64,000 nt of DNA from Opitutales bacterium (GCA_017440935.1 JAFSAO010000021.1:1-64000); one strand, 5' to 3'. Positions 26,721 to 35,762 are shown, counted from the first letter of the stretch. The notes: a model not told the origin generated them from the sequence alone. A program made the numbers and translations.

Positions 26721-26746
26721 CGCGGGATGTTCCCGCGGTTTTTTTT
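26721..26746 (+). terminator. Terminator after the DUF1828-like gene
   Basis: Stem CGCGGGA / TCCCGCG with a TGT loop is followed by eight T residues. The arms are an imperfect version of the repeated word. The 50 bases before it are a G-rich run with four GGG tracts (26688-26714). Confidence 0.75.
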
Positions 26747-26806
26747 GAGAAAGGTTTGTTTTTTTTCTACTCGCAAAGTGGGAAATCGGATTGAAGAATA
26801 GTTCTC

Positions 26807-27420
26807 ATGTCCGAGCTCGAAAAATCGTCCCGTTCTTCTCGTTCTTCCCGCCCCGGAGTGAAACAAATCCTCAGTTACAAGCCCTATGAAAAACTTCTTT
26901 CCTATCAGCGATCGAATTCCGTGTATTTAGCGACGGTGAAATTTACGCAACGCTTCCTCAAGCGCGGCGACCGCACCATCGACCAAATGATTCAGGCGCG
27001 CGCAGCGGCAAGCAAAACATCGTAGAAGGCTCGATGGCGGGAGCGGGCAGTAAGCAATCCGAGCTTTTTCTGACGAATGTTGCCCGCGCGAGCCTTGCGG
27101 AGCTTCTCGAAGATTACAAAGATTTTCTCAACGTTCACGGGTACGCGGGGTGGGATATCGATTCCCGAGAATCGAGATTCGTGCGCGGACTTTGCCGCAA
27201 AAACAACGGCAGTTACGAAAACTATCGCGAATTTATCGAAACGCGTCCGGCGAACGTGGTCGCCAACATCATTATTGTGCTTATTCACGAAACAGGCTTT
27301 CTGCTGGATAAACAAGTGTCGGCACTCGAAGAAAAATTTCTCGAAGACGGCGGTTTGAAAGAAAAGATGTCGCGCATGCGTATTGAAGCACGAAAAATGG
27401 GAGGGAAGAGAGGAAAGTAA
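26807..27420 (+). pseudogene. Four-helix-bundle suffix protein, split by a frameshift
   Basis: Two frames together make one protein of about 204 residues. The first (26807-27025) gives the N-terminal part including KPYEKLLSYQRSNSVYLATVKF and GDRTIDQMIQA; the second continues SGKQNIVEGSMAGAGSKQSELFLTNVARASLAEL (cited in parts) to 27420. The junction is the dinucleotide run GCGCGCGC at 26996-27003; removing one GC joins Q-A-R to S-G-K-Q-N in frame. Four-helix-bundle suffix proteins related to the 23S rRNA intervening-sequence family often sit in type I restriction loci. This copy may be dead, phase-variable by GC slippage, or a sequencing error. The second frame has an internal ATG at 27034. 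Confidence 0.8.
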
Positions 27421-27489
27421 TGGGAAGAGTGGGAAGGTGCGTAGATCGCAATGCCGGGTGCTTGGCGGGAGCGGGAAGCAAGATTTTAA

Positions 27490-27590
27490 CGAATAATTAA
27501 TAGTGAATGATTATTACTTTCGTTTTGTAGCGCAACACTCACAAAGCGTTATTTGTTATTCACTATTCATTGTTCACTAAAAATCCCCTT
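27490..27590. repeat. A/T-rich stutter sequence upstream of fic
   Basis: Contains GAATAATTAATAGTGAATGATT and the mirrored TTATTCACTATTCATTGTTCAC, the same phrases as at 4964-5099. No function is recognisable; it may include the fic promoter. Confidence 0.6.
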
Positions 27591-27632
27591 TATTCTCGCG
27601 TTCCCGCGGCTTTTCGGACACAATGGAAGCCG

Positions 27633-28901
27633 ATGGATTTCGAAGAATATCTGCGGGAAGACGAGGCGAAATTTTCTAATTTCGACGAGTATCTTCGCGT
27701 GAGCGAACCGCATACGCGGGAACGTGCTTCCGCATGGAAAACGGCTATCGGCTTGCAAGCTGTGGACGGGCTTCACGTTTCCGAATACCTGAAGGAAACG
27801 GCGTTGCGCCACATCGAAGGCGAAATTTCTATCGACGACGCGCGGGACTTAGTGTGCGGCTACTACCAAACGCGAACAGCGCGGCTTCCCGACGAAGCGG
27901 AGGCGCAGGAGGCGGACAAAGTTGCCGTCAACATCACAAAACTGCTCAGCGAAAAATCGTTTTCGTTCAGCGTTCCCGGATTTATCGCGACGCATCGCCG
28001 CATTTTTGAAGGCGTGTTTGACCACGCGGGAACGCTTCGTCCGTTCGACATCACGAAAAAAGAATGGGTGCTACGCGGCGACACGGTGCTATATGTCAGT
28101 TGCGAGGAACTCGTGCGGACGCTGGAATACGACATCGTGCAGGAGCGGAAATTTTCCTATGCGGGGCTGAATATGAACGAAACGATTATCCACCTCGCGA
28201 AATTCGTTTCCGGCTTGTGGCAGATTCATCCTTTTTGCGAAGGAAACACGCGAACGACGGCGATTTTTATCATAAAATATTTGTGCTCTATCGGATTCGA
28301 GGCGGACAACACTTTGTTTGAACGGCATTCGTGGTATTTCCGCAACGCGCTCGTTCGCGCCAATTATCGCAACGTGAAAAAAGGCATCACGCCGAATTTT
28401 GAATTTTTAATCCGCTTCTTCCGGAACTTACTTGTGGGAGAGAAAAACGAACTGAGAAATCGCCACCTGCTCATCAACGCTCCCGTCGAATGGGGAACGC
28501 CCATAACTTCCCCCGCAAGTCCGGCAACAAGTTCCCCCTCAACTTGCCCCGCAAGTTTCGAGAGTTCCCCCACAAGTTGCGCCGTAACTCCCCCCGCAAC
28601 ATCCCCGGTAAGCTCTAAAAACGCCCCCGCAAGTTCGAGCGCCGCTTGGGGAGGGCTTAGCGAAAACGTCCGCCGCTTTGTTTTAGCGACGGGAACGAAC
28701 GCGCTTTCCGTAAAAGAGGTGATGGCGGCAGTCGGCTTGAAAGATCGCAAAAACTTTATCGAATACACGTTAAGTCCGGCGCTCAAATCCGGTGTGGCGG
28801 TGCCGCTTTATCCGGACAAACCGCATCACCCCCGCCAAAAATACCGCCTGACGGTCAAGGGGCTGGCTCTCTTTAACGAAAATAAAACCTCCGAAAACTA
28901 A
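27633..28901 (+). CDS. fic: Fic-domain protein (likely AMP transferase) in the restriction locus
   Basis: Fic enzymes transfer AMP or similar groups to target proteins. From ATG 27633 the product has 422 residues; a TTG 21 codons upstream is possible. The N-terminal helix pair LKETALRHIEGEISIDDARDL resembles VbhA-type antitoxin segments fused to Fic. The Fic core motif HPFCEGNTRT lies at residues 199-208 with intact His199 and Arg207. A Ser/Thr/Pro-rich linker of about 50 residues (DNA 28507-28640, with repeated CAAGTT phrases) leads to a winged-helix-like C-terminal domain (ALSVKEVMAAVGLKDRKNF). Its TAA overlaps the hsdR ATG, so it is co-translated with hsdR. Confidence 0.92.
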   Translation: MDFEEYLREDEAKFSNFDEYLRVSEPHTRERASAWKTAIGLQAVDGLHVSEYLKETALRHIEGEISIDDARDLVCGYYQTRTARLPDEAEAQEADKVAVNITKLLSEKSFSFSVPGFIATHRRIFEGVFDHAGTLRPFDITKKEWVLRGDTVLYVSCEELVRTLEYDIVQERKFSYAGLNMNETIIHLAKFVSGLWQIHPFCEGNTRTTAIFIIKYLCSIGFEADNTLFERHSWYFRNALVRANYRNVKKGITPNFEFLIRFFRNLLVGEKNELRNRHLLINAPVEWGTPITSPASPATSSPSTCPASFESSPTSCAVTPPATSPVSSKNAPASSSAAWGGLSENVRRFVLATGTNALSVKEVMAAVGLKDRKNFIEYTLSPALKSGVAVPLYPDKPHHPRQKYRLTVKGLALFNENKTSEN

Positions 28902-31900
28902 TGGCGCACTTTGACGAACACACGCTTGAAATGGCGATAATGGAGCTTTTCCGTGCGGAAGGCTACGATTACGTTTGCGGGAACGAGATTGTGCGCGACG
29001 CAGGCGACGTCCTTTTGCGGGATGATTTTCGGGCGTATTTGCGGGAACGCTACGCATCGGACGGGATTACGCCGACGGAAATCGAGCGCGCTTTGGCACT
29101 ACTTTCCGCAGATGTGGGAACGTCGCTTTACGAAAACAACGCCAAAACGTATCGTCTCATCACGGAGGGTTTTTCGCTGAAGCGGGACGATGCTTCGCGT
29201 CCGAATCTATATATTGAGCCGATTGATTTCAGCGGGAACGGTGTTTCGGGTAATTTATTCAAAATCGTCAACCAGTTTGAAATTAAAGGGACGGAAACGC
29301 GCGTTCCCGACGGGATCGTTTTTGTCAACGGCTTGCCGATGACGGTTTTGGAATTCAAGAGCGCCGTGCGGGAAGATGCGACGATCGCGGATGCATTTAC
29401 GCAACTGACGGTGCGCTATCGGCGGGATATCCCGGAGTTGTTCAAGTATAACGCATTTGTCGTTATCAGCGACGGCGTGAACAGTAAATACGGCTCGCTT
29501 TTTACCCCATATGATTTTTTCTACGCATGGAATAAGGCAGAGCCCGGCGACCGGGCGGCGGACGGAATCGCCTCGCTGAAAACGATGGTGCGCGGGCTGT
29601 TTCGCAAGGAGCGTTTGCTCCGCGTGATAAAGGATTTTGTCTTCCTGCCGGATTCGTCGAAAAAAGAGCTGAAGGTCGTGTGCCGCTATCCGCAGTTTTT
29701 TGCGACGCACAAGCTTTTCGCAAATATTCTTGAGCATTCCAAAATGCGGCTTGGCGGCGACGGGAAGGGCGGTACCTATTTCGGCGCAACGGGTTGCGGG
29801 AAAAGCTACACAATGCTTTTTCTGACGCGGATGCTGATGCGTTCCCGCGAGTTTGCGAGTCCGACCGTTATTTTGATTACGGACCGAACGGATTTGGACG
29901 CACAACTTTCCGACCAGTTCGGTAACGCGAAACAATTCATCGGTGACGAATGTGTCGTTTCGGTGGAAAGCCGTGCGAAATTGCGGGAGCTCCTTGCCGG
30001 ACGCACCAGCGGCGGAGTTTTTCTGACGACGATTCACAAATTCACCGAAGACACGCAGTTGCTTTCCGACCGGGCAAACATTATTTGCATTTCGGATGAA
30101 GCTCACCGTTCGCAAACCAATCTCGCACAGCAGGTGCGACGTGAGGCGGACGGCGTGCGGCGCAGTTACGGTTTTGCAAAATATTTGCACGATTCGTTCC
30201 CGAATGCGACTTATGTCGGCTTCACGGGAACGCCGATTGACGAGACAATACGCGTTTTCGGCGATGTCGTGGATGCGTACACGATGACGGAATCCGTTGC
30301 GGACGGTATTACACGCCGGATCGTTTATGAAGGACGCGCTGCGCGTGTGATACTCGATAATGCTAAGCTTCGCGAAATCGAGGAATACTATCGAACATGC
30401 GAGGAGGAAGGTGCCAATCCGTATCAGATTGAGTCCAGCAAACGAGCCGTAACGCAGATGGAGCGTATCTTGGGCGATCCCGACCGTTTGCGGGCGGTTG
30501 CGGAAGATTTTATTGGGCATTACGAAAACCGCCTCGCGGAAGGCGCGACGGTGAAGGGTAAGGCGATGATTGTTTGTGCCAATCGCACCATTGCGTATGA
30601 TTTGTATAAGAAGATTGTTGCGTTGCGTCCCGAGTGGGCGGAAGTTTCCTCGGGCGGGAACGCGGAAAATACGCTATGCTTCGGGCGCGCACATCTGATG
30701 GCGGCTGAGTCTGAGGCACCTTATGGGAACGCGCCGAAACCGTGCGAGAAAATTAAGCTCGTTATGACGCGGAGCAAAGACGATGAGCCCGCTCTTTACA
30801 ATTTGCTCGGAAACGACGAGGACCGCAAAAACCTTGATAAATTATTCAAGGAACCGGACTCCGATTTTAAAATCGCAATTGTCGTCGATATGTGGATAAC
30901 GGGCTTTGACGCACCGTGCCTCGATACGATGTATATCGACAAACCGTTGCAAATGCACACGCTCGTGCAAACAATTTCCCGTGTAAATCGCGTTTTCCCC
31001 GGAAAAGAAAAGGGCTTGGTTGTCGATTATTTCGGCATTAAAAACAGCATGGACCAGGCGTTGAAAAAATACGCAACGGGAGAAATCACCGGGGATTCCG
31101 TCGAAACGGTGGAAAAATCCGTTGCGTTGGTAAAGGACGAACTCGATATCCTTCGCAGAATGTTTGCGAAATGTGATTATTCTTTGTTTACGACGGGAAC
31201 GCCTTTGGAACAACTCGAATGTCTGAATCGCGGAGCTGAATTTGCACAAGAAACCAAGGAGCGCGAAACCCTTTTCATGGGGCACGTGAAAAAATTGAAG
31301 TCGGCATTCAACCTCTGTGGCGGGAACGAGGATTTTTCGGATGCCGACCGCGAAGATATTCATTATTTCTGCGGTGTGCGGGCGATTATCGCGAAACTTT
31401 CCCGCGGGAATGCGCCCGATACGGAGCAGATGAACCTGCGTGTGGCGGCGATGGTTGAAGAGGCAATCCGGTCCGAGGGCGTTGAAGAAATTATTCAGGT
31501 CGGAAGCGGTAATGAAACGCTCGACGTGTTGAGTGCGGATTACATGACTCGTTTGGCGAAATTGCCGTTCCCGAATACGAAAATCAAACTGATGGAACGT
31601 CTTTTAAAGACGGTAATTTCGGAGTTTCAAAAAGTGAACAAAATGAAAGGCGTCGATTTTTCAAAGCGACTCAATGATTTGGTCGCGCGGTATAATGATC
31701 GGAGCGACAACGCCGTTTTGGCGGAAGAAGTGCTTTCTGAAGTCGCTGACCAAATGGCGACACTTCTGCATGAAATCAACACCGAGAAAAAATCTTTTAA
31801 AGACTTGGGTATTTCTTATGAGGAAAAAGCTTTTTACGATATTTTGAAGGCCATCGCGAAGAAGTTCGGTTTCGATTATCCGGAGGAAAAACTCGTCGTG

Positions 31901-32098
31901 CTTTCTGCGGAAATTAAGAAAATTGTGGACGACAAAGCCCGCTACACCGACTGGGCTCAACGGGAAGATATGAAGGCCGCTCTGAAAATGGATTTGATTC
32001 TTGTTCTTGCCGAACACGGCTATCCGCCCGTCCCGCAAGACGAAGTTTTCAAAGAAATCTTCGAGCAAGCCGAAAATTTTAAGAAATATAACGGGTAA
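28901..32098 (+). CDS. hsdR: Type I restriction endonuclease subunit (motor and nuclease)
   Basis: HsdR translocates DNA and cuts unmethylated DNA. The 1065 residues match the family. The N-terminal PD-(D/E)xK nuclease is visible as PDGIVFVNGLPMTVLEFKS (about 136-154). Helicase motifs follow: Walker A FGATGCGKSY (about 294-303), SDEAHRS (near 398), GFTGTP (about 440) and the C-terminal motor motif QTISRVNR. The C-terminal helical part (RDELDILRRMF-like and LNDLVARYND) contacts the methylase. It carries 13 copies of the CGGGAACG word, a normal density, so this end of the island looks native or long resident. The start overlaps the fic stop. Confidence 0.96.
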   Translation: MAHFDEHTLEMAIMELFRAEGYDYVCGNEIVRDAGDVLLRDDFRAYLRERYASDGITPTEIERALALLSADVGTSLYENNAKTYRLITEGFSLKRDDASRPNLYIEPIDFSGNGVSGNLFKIVNQFEIKGTETRVPDGIVFVNGLPMTVLEFKSAVREDATIADAFTQLTVRYRRDIPELFKYNAFVVISDGVNSKYGSLFTPYDFFYAWNKAEPGDRAADGIASLKTMVRGLFRKERLLRVIKDFVFLPDSSKKELKVVCRYPQFFATHKLFANILEHSKMRLGGDGKGGTYFGATGCGKSYTMLFLTRMLMRSREFASPTVILITDRTDLDAQLSDQFGNAKQFIGDECVVSVESRAKLRELLAGRTSGGVFLTTIHKFTEDTQLLSDRANIICISDEAHRSQTNLAQQVRREADGVRRSYGFAKYLHDSFPNATYVGFTGTPIDETIRVFGDVVDAYTMTESVADGITRRIVYEGRAARVILDNAKLREIEEYYRTCEEEGANPYQIESSKRAVTQMERILGDPDRLRAVAEDFIGHYENRLAEGATVKGKAMIVCANRTIAYDLYKKIVALRPEWAEVSSGGNAENTLCFGRAHLMAAESEAPYGNAPKPCEKIKLVMTRSKDDEPALYNLLGNDEDRKNLDKLFKEPDSDFKIAIVVDMWITGFDAPCLDTMYIDKPLQMHTLVQTISRVNRVFPGKEKGLVVDYFGIKNSMDQALKKYATGEITGDSVETVEKSVALVKDELDILRRMFAKCDYSLFTTGTPLEQLECLNRGAEFAQETKERETLFMGHVKKLKSAFNLCGGNEDFSDADREDIHYFCGVRAIIAKLSRGNAPDTEQMNLRVAAMVEEAIRSEGVEEIIQVGSGNETLDVLSADYMTRLAKLPFPNTKIKLMERLLKTVISEFQKVNKMKGVDFSKRLNDLVARYNDRSDNAVLAEEVLSEVADQMATLLHEINTEKKSFKDLGISYEEKAFYDILKAIAKKFGFDYPEEKLVVLSAEIKKIVDDKARYTDWAQREDMKAALKMDLILVLAEHGYPPVPQDEVFKEIFEQAENFKKYNG

Positions 32099-32130
32099 TT
32101 TTAGAGATTATTTTTACAGGAGAAAAAACG

Positions 32131-32463
32131 ATGTTTCCGAAAATTGAAATTGCGCACAGCGTTGCCGGCGGGAACGGCGACACCGTCAAAAAACATCTGC
32201 TTACGGCGGAGGAATTGAATGATAAGACTCGGATGTTTGCCGAAATTACGCTCGCTCCCGGGTGTTCCATCGGCTACCACGAGCATCGCGGCGAAAGCGA
32301 AACTTACTACATTCTCTCCGGCACGGGAACGTATAACGACAACGGAGAAATTCGTTCCGTTGCACCCGGCGACGTGACGTTTACGCCGAGCGGAAAAGGG
32401 CACGGGCTCGAAAATACGGGAACGGGCAATCTCGTTTTTATCGCTCTCATTCTCCGCGACTGA
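32131..32463 (+). CDS. Small cupin-domain protein
   Basis: The product has 110 residues forming a single beta-barrel. Cupin motif 1 is YHEHRGESETYYILSGTGTY (about 51-70, His52 and His54 and Glu58 as metal ligands), motif 2 the PGDVTFTPSGKGHGLENTG stretch with His near residue 92. Such small cupins bind a metal or sugar nucleotide; the function is unknown. A rare clear Shine-Dalgarno (AGGAG) precedes the ATG by eight bases. It lies 32 bases after hsdR but with its own initiation signal, so a separate function is possible. A terminator lies beyond its stop, inside the convergent ACP gene. Confidence 0.85.
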   Translation: MFPKIEIAHSVAGGNGDTVKKHLLTAEELNDKTRMFAEITLAPGCSIGYHEHRGESETYYILSGTGTYNDNGEIRSVAPGDVTFTPSGKGHGLENTGTGNLVFIALILRD

Positions 32464-32482
32464 GAGCGGAGGTTCTCGGATT

Positions 32483-32713
32483 TTACAGCTTTGCCGCAAG
32501 CTGTTTTTTTACCGTATCCAAGTCCTGCATAGCGGCAATTTCTTCCGGCTCAAACGCGACATCGAATTCCGCTTCCAACGCGAGAATCAGATTCAGGTGA
32601 TTTACGGAATCCCACGCTTCGCAATTTTTTTGCGAAAGCCCGGCGGGAACGGCGTCGATACCGAGCGTCGATTTAAAAACGGTTTCAAGACGTATTGAAA
32701 TAGCGTTACTCAT
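32483..32713 (-). CDS. Acyl carrier protein
   Basis: The product has 76 residues with the 4'-phosphopantetheine site Ser36 in AWDSVNHLNLI and an acidic recognition helix (EFDVAFEPEEIAAM). It carries acyl intermediates as thioesters. It is the last gene of the seven-gene acyl operon and its start overlaps the FkbH-like gene stop by 8 bp. FkbH-like proteins typically load a glyceryl unit onto a dedicated ACP encoded beside them, so this is the likely acceptor. It is unlike the housekeeping fatty-acid ACP sequence (which has DSLDTVE). Confidence 0.9.
   Translation of the reverse strand: MSNAISIRLETVFKSTLGIDAVPAGLSQKNCEAWDSVNHLNLILALEAEFDVAFEPEEIAAMQDLDTVKKQLAAKL
32485..32510 (+). terminator. 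Intrinsic terminator embedded in the end of the ACP gene
   Basis: On the + strand ACAGCTT / AAGCTGT with loop TGCCGC is followed by seven T residues and would end transcription of hsdR-cupin. The same bases code for the last residues of the convergent ACP. Confidence 0.7.
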
Positions 32714-34265
32714 GAGACAAAAATTTGTAAGCGGGGGAAATCTCTAATTCGCCGCACGTTCGCAAGTCGAGCCGGAAACGCGTCCCCGCTACATCTTCAC
32801 ACACGAATCCGAACGAGGGAAGAAAATCTTTGCAGGGCGCATTTTTTGCTGTCGGCAAATATTCCGCAAAAACGGTTTCTACGCCGCGTTCCCGCAAAAC
32901 ACAAAGAATTCTTTGAGCGAATGCGGTTTCAATGCCGCGTCCGAGTGCCCGGCAACTCAGCATAAAATTTTCGATGCGGGCGATTTTTTTGTCTGCGGAA
33001 AATGAGATTTCCGATTCGCCGACAATGCCGAGATCTCCGATTTTATCCGCAACGGAAAGCGAGAAAACCGCGTTCCCGCAGGCAAGAAAATCGCGCAATT
33101 CCGTTTCCGTGCGCCGCCGTGTTGTCAAATTAAACTGGTTCGTCTTCTGCGTGAGTTGCGCCAGTCTCGGCAACGAAAAATCGTCGGCAGGCGCGACAAG
33201 AAGGCGGATTTCCAGCGAGGCAATGTAATCTTCGAGCGAAGAAAAATTCCTCGCGGCTTCGCTACGCGCGGCGGCATCGCGGTATTGTTGCGTTTTTGAC
33301 AAATCCTCGGCGGTCAATTTTTCGCAACGGAAAAATTCATCGACGAGTTTTTCAAAAAACGCGGGAAGCTCGTAGGCGTGGCGCGGAAATTCCGGTGTCG
33401 CGACAATGCCTCCGAACGCCACTGCAACGCGCTCGCGTTCCCGCGCCTCATTGTCGACGAACACAAGCGAATCCAAGCCGATATTGAGCTCGGCGGCGAT
33501 TTGGCGAATATTTTCCGCCTTATCATTCCAATTGACGCGCCACGCGGAAATGTGTTCCCGCCGCAAAATCATCGCGGGGTGTTTTTCAAAAACTTCACAC
33601 ACGTCCGCATCATTATTCTTGGAACAAATCGCGAGAATAATTCCGCTTTCGGCGAGCTCGACGCATTTTTTTTGAAAAAACGCAAAAGCGTTTCCGGGAA
33701 AATCCCCGCCGATTTTAAGCGCGGAAAATCCGTCTTCTCCGAGCGTTCCGCCCCAAAGCGTGTCGTCGCAATCAAGGACGATACATTTTTTTCGGACAGC
33801 GGGAACGCGCGGCGGAACTTTTTCTGCTCGTTTTTTGGCGGGAGAAAACGGCATTTGTGCGAGAAACCACATGCGCCAGTCGGTTGCGAAATCCGGAGCT
33901 TCGCGCAAGAGCGCATTTTCGCGTTCCCGAGCAATTTTTTCGAGTTCGGCGTTATAAAAATGAATCGCATCACGTAAGCGCGTGTCTGCCAGAACAAGAG
34001 GCGGATTTTGCGGGAACGCGAGGCGTGTCAGCTCAAGCCTTTTGTCTGCGGGGACGCGCGGCAAGACAAGGCGTAATTTTTGCAAAAAATCGTCAACGAG
34101 CGGCTGCCCGTCTTTCGGAGAAACATCCGGCGGAAGCGTGTAAAACCAGCAAATTTTTTCCTCATTTTCGGGAACGCGTGAAATGTCTCCGTAGCCGGAA
34201 AACTCCGTTTCTTCGCGTGGAAAAAACGGCTCAAGCGTCGCGTTCCTGAAAACAAAAAGTTTCAC
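32706..34265 (-). CDS. FkbH-like HAD-IIIC protein (glyceryl-ACP synthase type)
   Basis: The product has 519 residues. The HAD motif CIVLDCDDTLWGG has Asp165 and Asp167, with the family form of DxD. Further motifs are SKNNDADVCEVF, VFVDNEAREREr-like (LVFVDNEARERE) and the FkbH landmark TQKTNQFNLTTRR. The C-terminal part (about 380-519) looks like a GNAT fold. Known FkbH proteins take 1,3-bisphosphoglycerate, dephosphorylate it and load glyceryl onto an ACP in tetronate and methoxymalonate pathways. The N-terminal 150 residues may be a degenerate SGNH-like domain. It overlaps the VOC gene and the ACP gene at its two ends, so it is translationally coupled. Confidence 0.88.
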   Translation of the reverse strand: MKLFVFRNATLEPFFPREETEFSGYGDISRVPENEEKICWFYTLPPDVSPKDGQPLVDDFLQKLRLVLPRVPADKRLELTRLAFPQNPPLVLADTRLRDAIHFYNAELEKIARERENALLREAPDFATDWRMWFLAQMPFSPAKKRAEKVPPRVPAVRKKCIVLDCDDTLWGGTLGEDGFSALKIGGDFPGNAFAFFQKKCVELAESGIILAICSKNNDADVCEVFEKHPAMILRREHISAWRVNWNDKAENIRQIAAELNIGLDSLVFVDNEARERERVAVAFGGIVATPEFPRHAYELPAFFEKLVDEFFRCEKLTAEDLSKTQQYRDAAARSEAARNFSSLEDYIASLEIRLLVAPADDFSLPRLAQLTQKTNQFNLTTRRRTETELRDFLACGNAVFSLSVADKIGDLGIVGESEISFSADKKIARIENFMLSCRALGRGIETAFAQRILCVLRERGVETVFAEYLPTAKNAPCKDFLPSFGFVCEDVAGTRFRLDLRTCGELEISPAYKFLSHE

Positions 34266-34678
34266 GATTTTTCTTCCAATAGCTCAATGAGTCCGGCTTC
34301 TTTCGAGTATAGAAACGCGACGCGTGCATTCCCGCAGGCGACGGCGGGAACGGGCGGTTTTACAAGAAGCCATCGTTCTTTGCGCAGGTCGGAAATCGTT
34401 TGGTCAATATCGGAAACTGCGTAACAAACGTGGTAAACTTCCGGTTCTCCGCCGCTTTTCTTCAAGATGTCAGAAACGGGAGACCTCTCGTCGGCAGGTG
34501 CGAGTAGCTCTGCGCGTAATTCGTCCGGTTTTTCCGCAAAGCAAATGTTTACGTTTTGGAGAGGATCAAAAACCGGCGTTGTGCAAAGATAGCCGTTTTC
34601 CCGATATACCTCGGCGGCGCTTTCAATGTCGGCGACGGCTACGCCGATGTGATGAATTTTAAAATCGGAAATGTTCAT
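34262..34678 (-). CDS. VOC (glyoxalase/bleomycin-resistance) superfamily protein
   Basis: The product has 138 residues with two beta-alpha-beta-beta-beta modules. HHIGVAVADIESAAEVY opens the first and VYHVCYAVSDIDQTISDL the second; the metal-binding His (HHIG and YHVCY) and Glu (LIELLEE) are present in the pattern of methylmalonyl-CoA epimerases and related enzymes. In this operon an epimerase or lyase step on an ACP- or CoA-bound intermediate is plausible. It overlaps the FkbH-like gene stop by 4 bp and begins 7 bp after the ketosynthase. Substrate unknown. Confidence 0.82.
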   Translation of the reverse strand: MNISDFKIHHIGVAVADIESAAEVYRENGYLCTTPVFDPLQNVNICFAEKPDELRAELLAPADERSPVSDILKKSGGEPEVYHVCYAVSDIDQTISDLRKERWLLVKPPVPAVACGNARVAFLYSKEAGLIELLEEKS

Positions 34679-34684
34679 TAGCCG

Positions 34685-35749
34685 TTATTCTCCAAATGTG
34701 ACGGGAGCGGAAATGTTTGTCGAAGCGAGCGAAAGCGTTGCGGCGCCCCAGGAAAGACCGGCACCGAATCCGCAGATGAAAACGCGTTCCCGTGCGGAGA
34801 GATTTTTCCCGCATTCGGAAATCGTGAGCGGAATGGAGGCGGAACTCGTATTTCCGTATTTGTCGAGTGAATACAGGATTTTTTCGGAGGGAATTTTCAT
34901 GCGTGCCGCAAGAAAATCGGTCATCATTTTGTTCGCTTGATGAAAGACGATGCCGTCCGCTTCGCTTGGCGAAAATCCCGCAAATTCCGCGGTTTCTTTC
35001 ATGACGGCGGGAACGCTGCGAATCGCAAAGTTAAAAACATCCATTCCGTTCATGAAAACTTCGCAGGCGGAACGAATATTTCCTTCGTTGTCCGCTTCCT
35101 CTGAGAGCGTTTCCGCAGAAGCGGGAACGCGGCAGCCGCCGGCGGGAATTTTTACGGAATCTTCGCCGTTCCCGTCTGTTTTCAGAACGAAACAGGTTTC
35201 CCCGAAATCCTCGGATTTTTCAATGATTGTTGCCGTTCCCGCGTCGCCGTAGAGTGGCGCGTTCACGCGGTCGCGCGGATTGACGATTTTGGAAAAGGTT
35301 TCTCCGTCGAGCAAAAGCACACGGCGAACCGTCGGCAAATTTGCGTAGGCAAAAGCGGAGGAAAGCGCGTAGACGTAGCCGGAACAACCGAGCGACAAAT
35401 CCATTGCCGCGCAGTTTTTTGAGAGTCCGAGTCTCTGTTGGAGTATCGGAGCCGTCGCGGGAATTTTAAAATCGCCGGTTTGGCTCATGAAAAGCAAAAC
35501 GTCGATGCTTTCTCGGGGAAGGTCGGGATTGTCTGAAAAGAGTTTTTCGGCGGCGGCGAAGCATAGGTCCGACGCGCAAACGTTTGGCGGCACAATCCGT
35601 TTTTCTCGAATGCCGATTGCATTAATGGTTTTTCCGATTTCTTCTGCGGGAACGAGATTTTTTAAGGTCTCTTCATTGCGCGAAATTTCTGCGGGAACGC
35701 AAGCGGAGAGGGCGCGGATGCCGATGCCGTTGAAGCGAAAATTTGCCAT
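34685..35749 (-). CDS. 3-oxoacyl-ACP synthase III-like enzyme
   Basis: The product has 354 residues of the thiolase fold, forming carbon-carbon (or carbon-oxygen) bonds between acyl groups. The full catalytic triad is visible: Cys122 in LGCSGYVYAL, His270 in VFHQANKMM and Asn300 in YGNTSSASIPL. It is longer than fatty-acid FabH (about 317) and the context is secondary metabolism. In tetronate clusters a FabH-like enzyme joins a glyceryl-ACP to an acyl chain, which matches the FkbH-like gene and ACPs here; this assignment is inference. Seven bases separate it from the VOC gene and 13 from the SDR gene. Confidence 0.92.
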   Translation of the reverse strand: MANFRFNGIGIRALSACVPAEISRNEETLKNLVPAEEIGKTINAIGIREKRIVPPNVCASDLCFAAAEKLFSDNPDLPRESIDVLLFMSQTGDFKIPATAPILQQRLGLSKNCAAMDLSLGCSGYVYALSSAFAYANLPTVRRVLLLDGETFSKIVNPRDRVNAPLYGDAGTATIIEKSEDFGETCFVLKTDGNGEDSVKIPAGGCRVPASAETLSEEADNEGNIRSACEVFMNGMDVFNFAIRSVPAVMKETAEFAGFSPSEADGIVFHQANKMMTDFLAARMKIPSEKILYSLDKYGNTSSASIPLTISECGKNLSARERVFICGFGAGLSWGAATLSLASTNISAPVTFGE

Positions 35750-35762
35750 AGAAAATTGTCTT

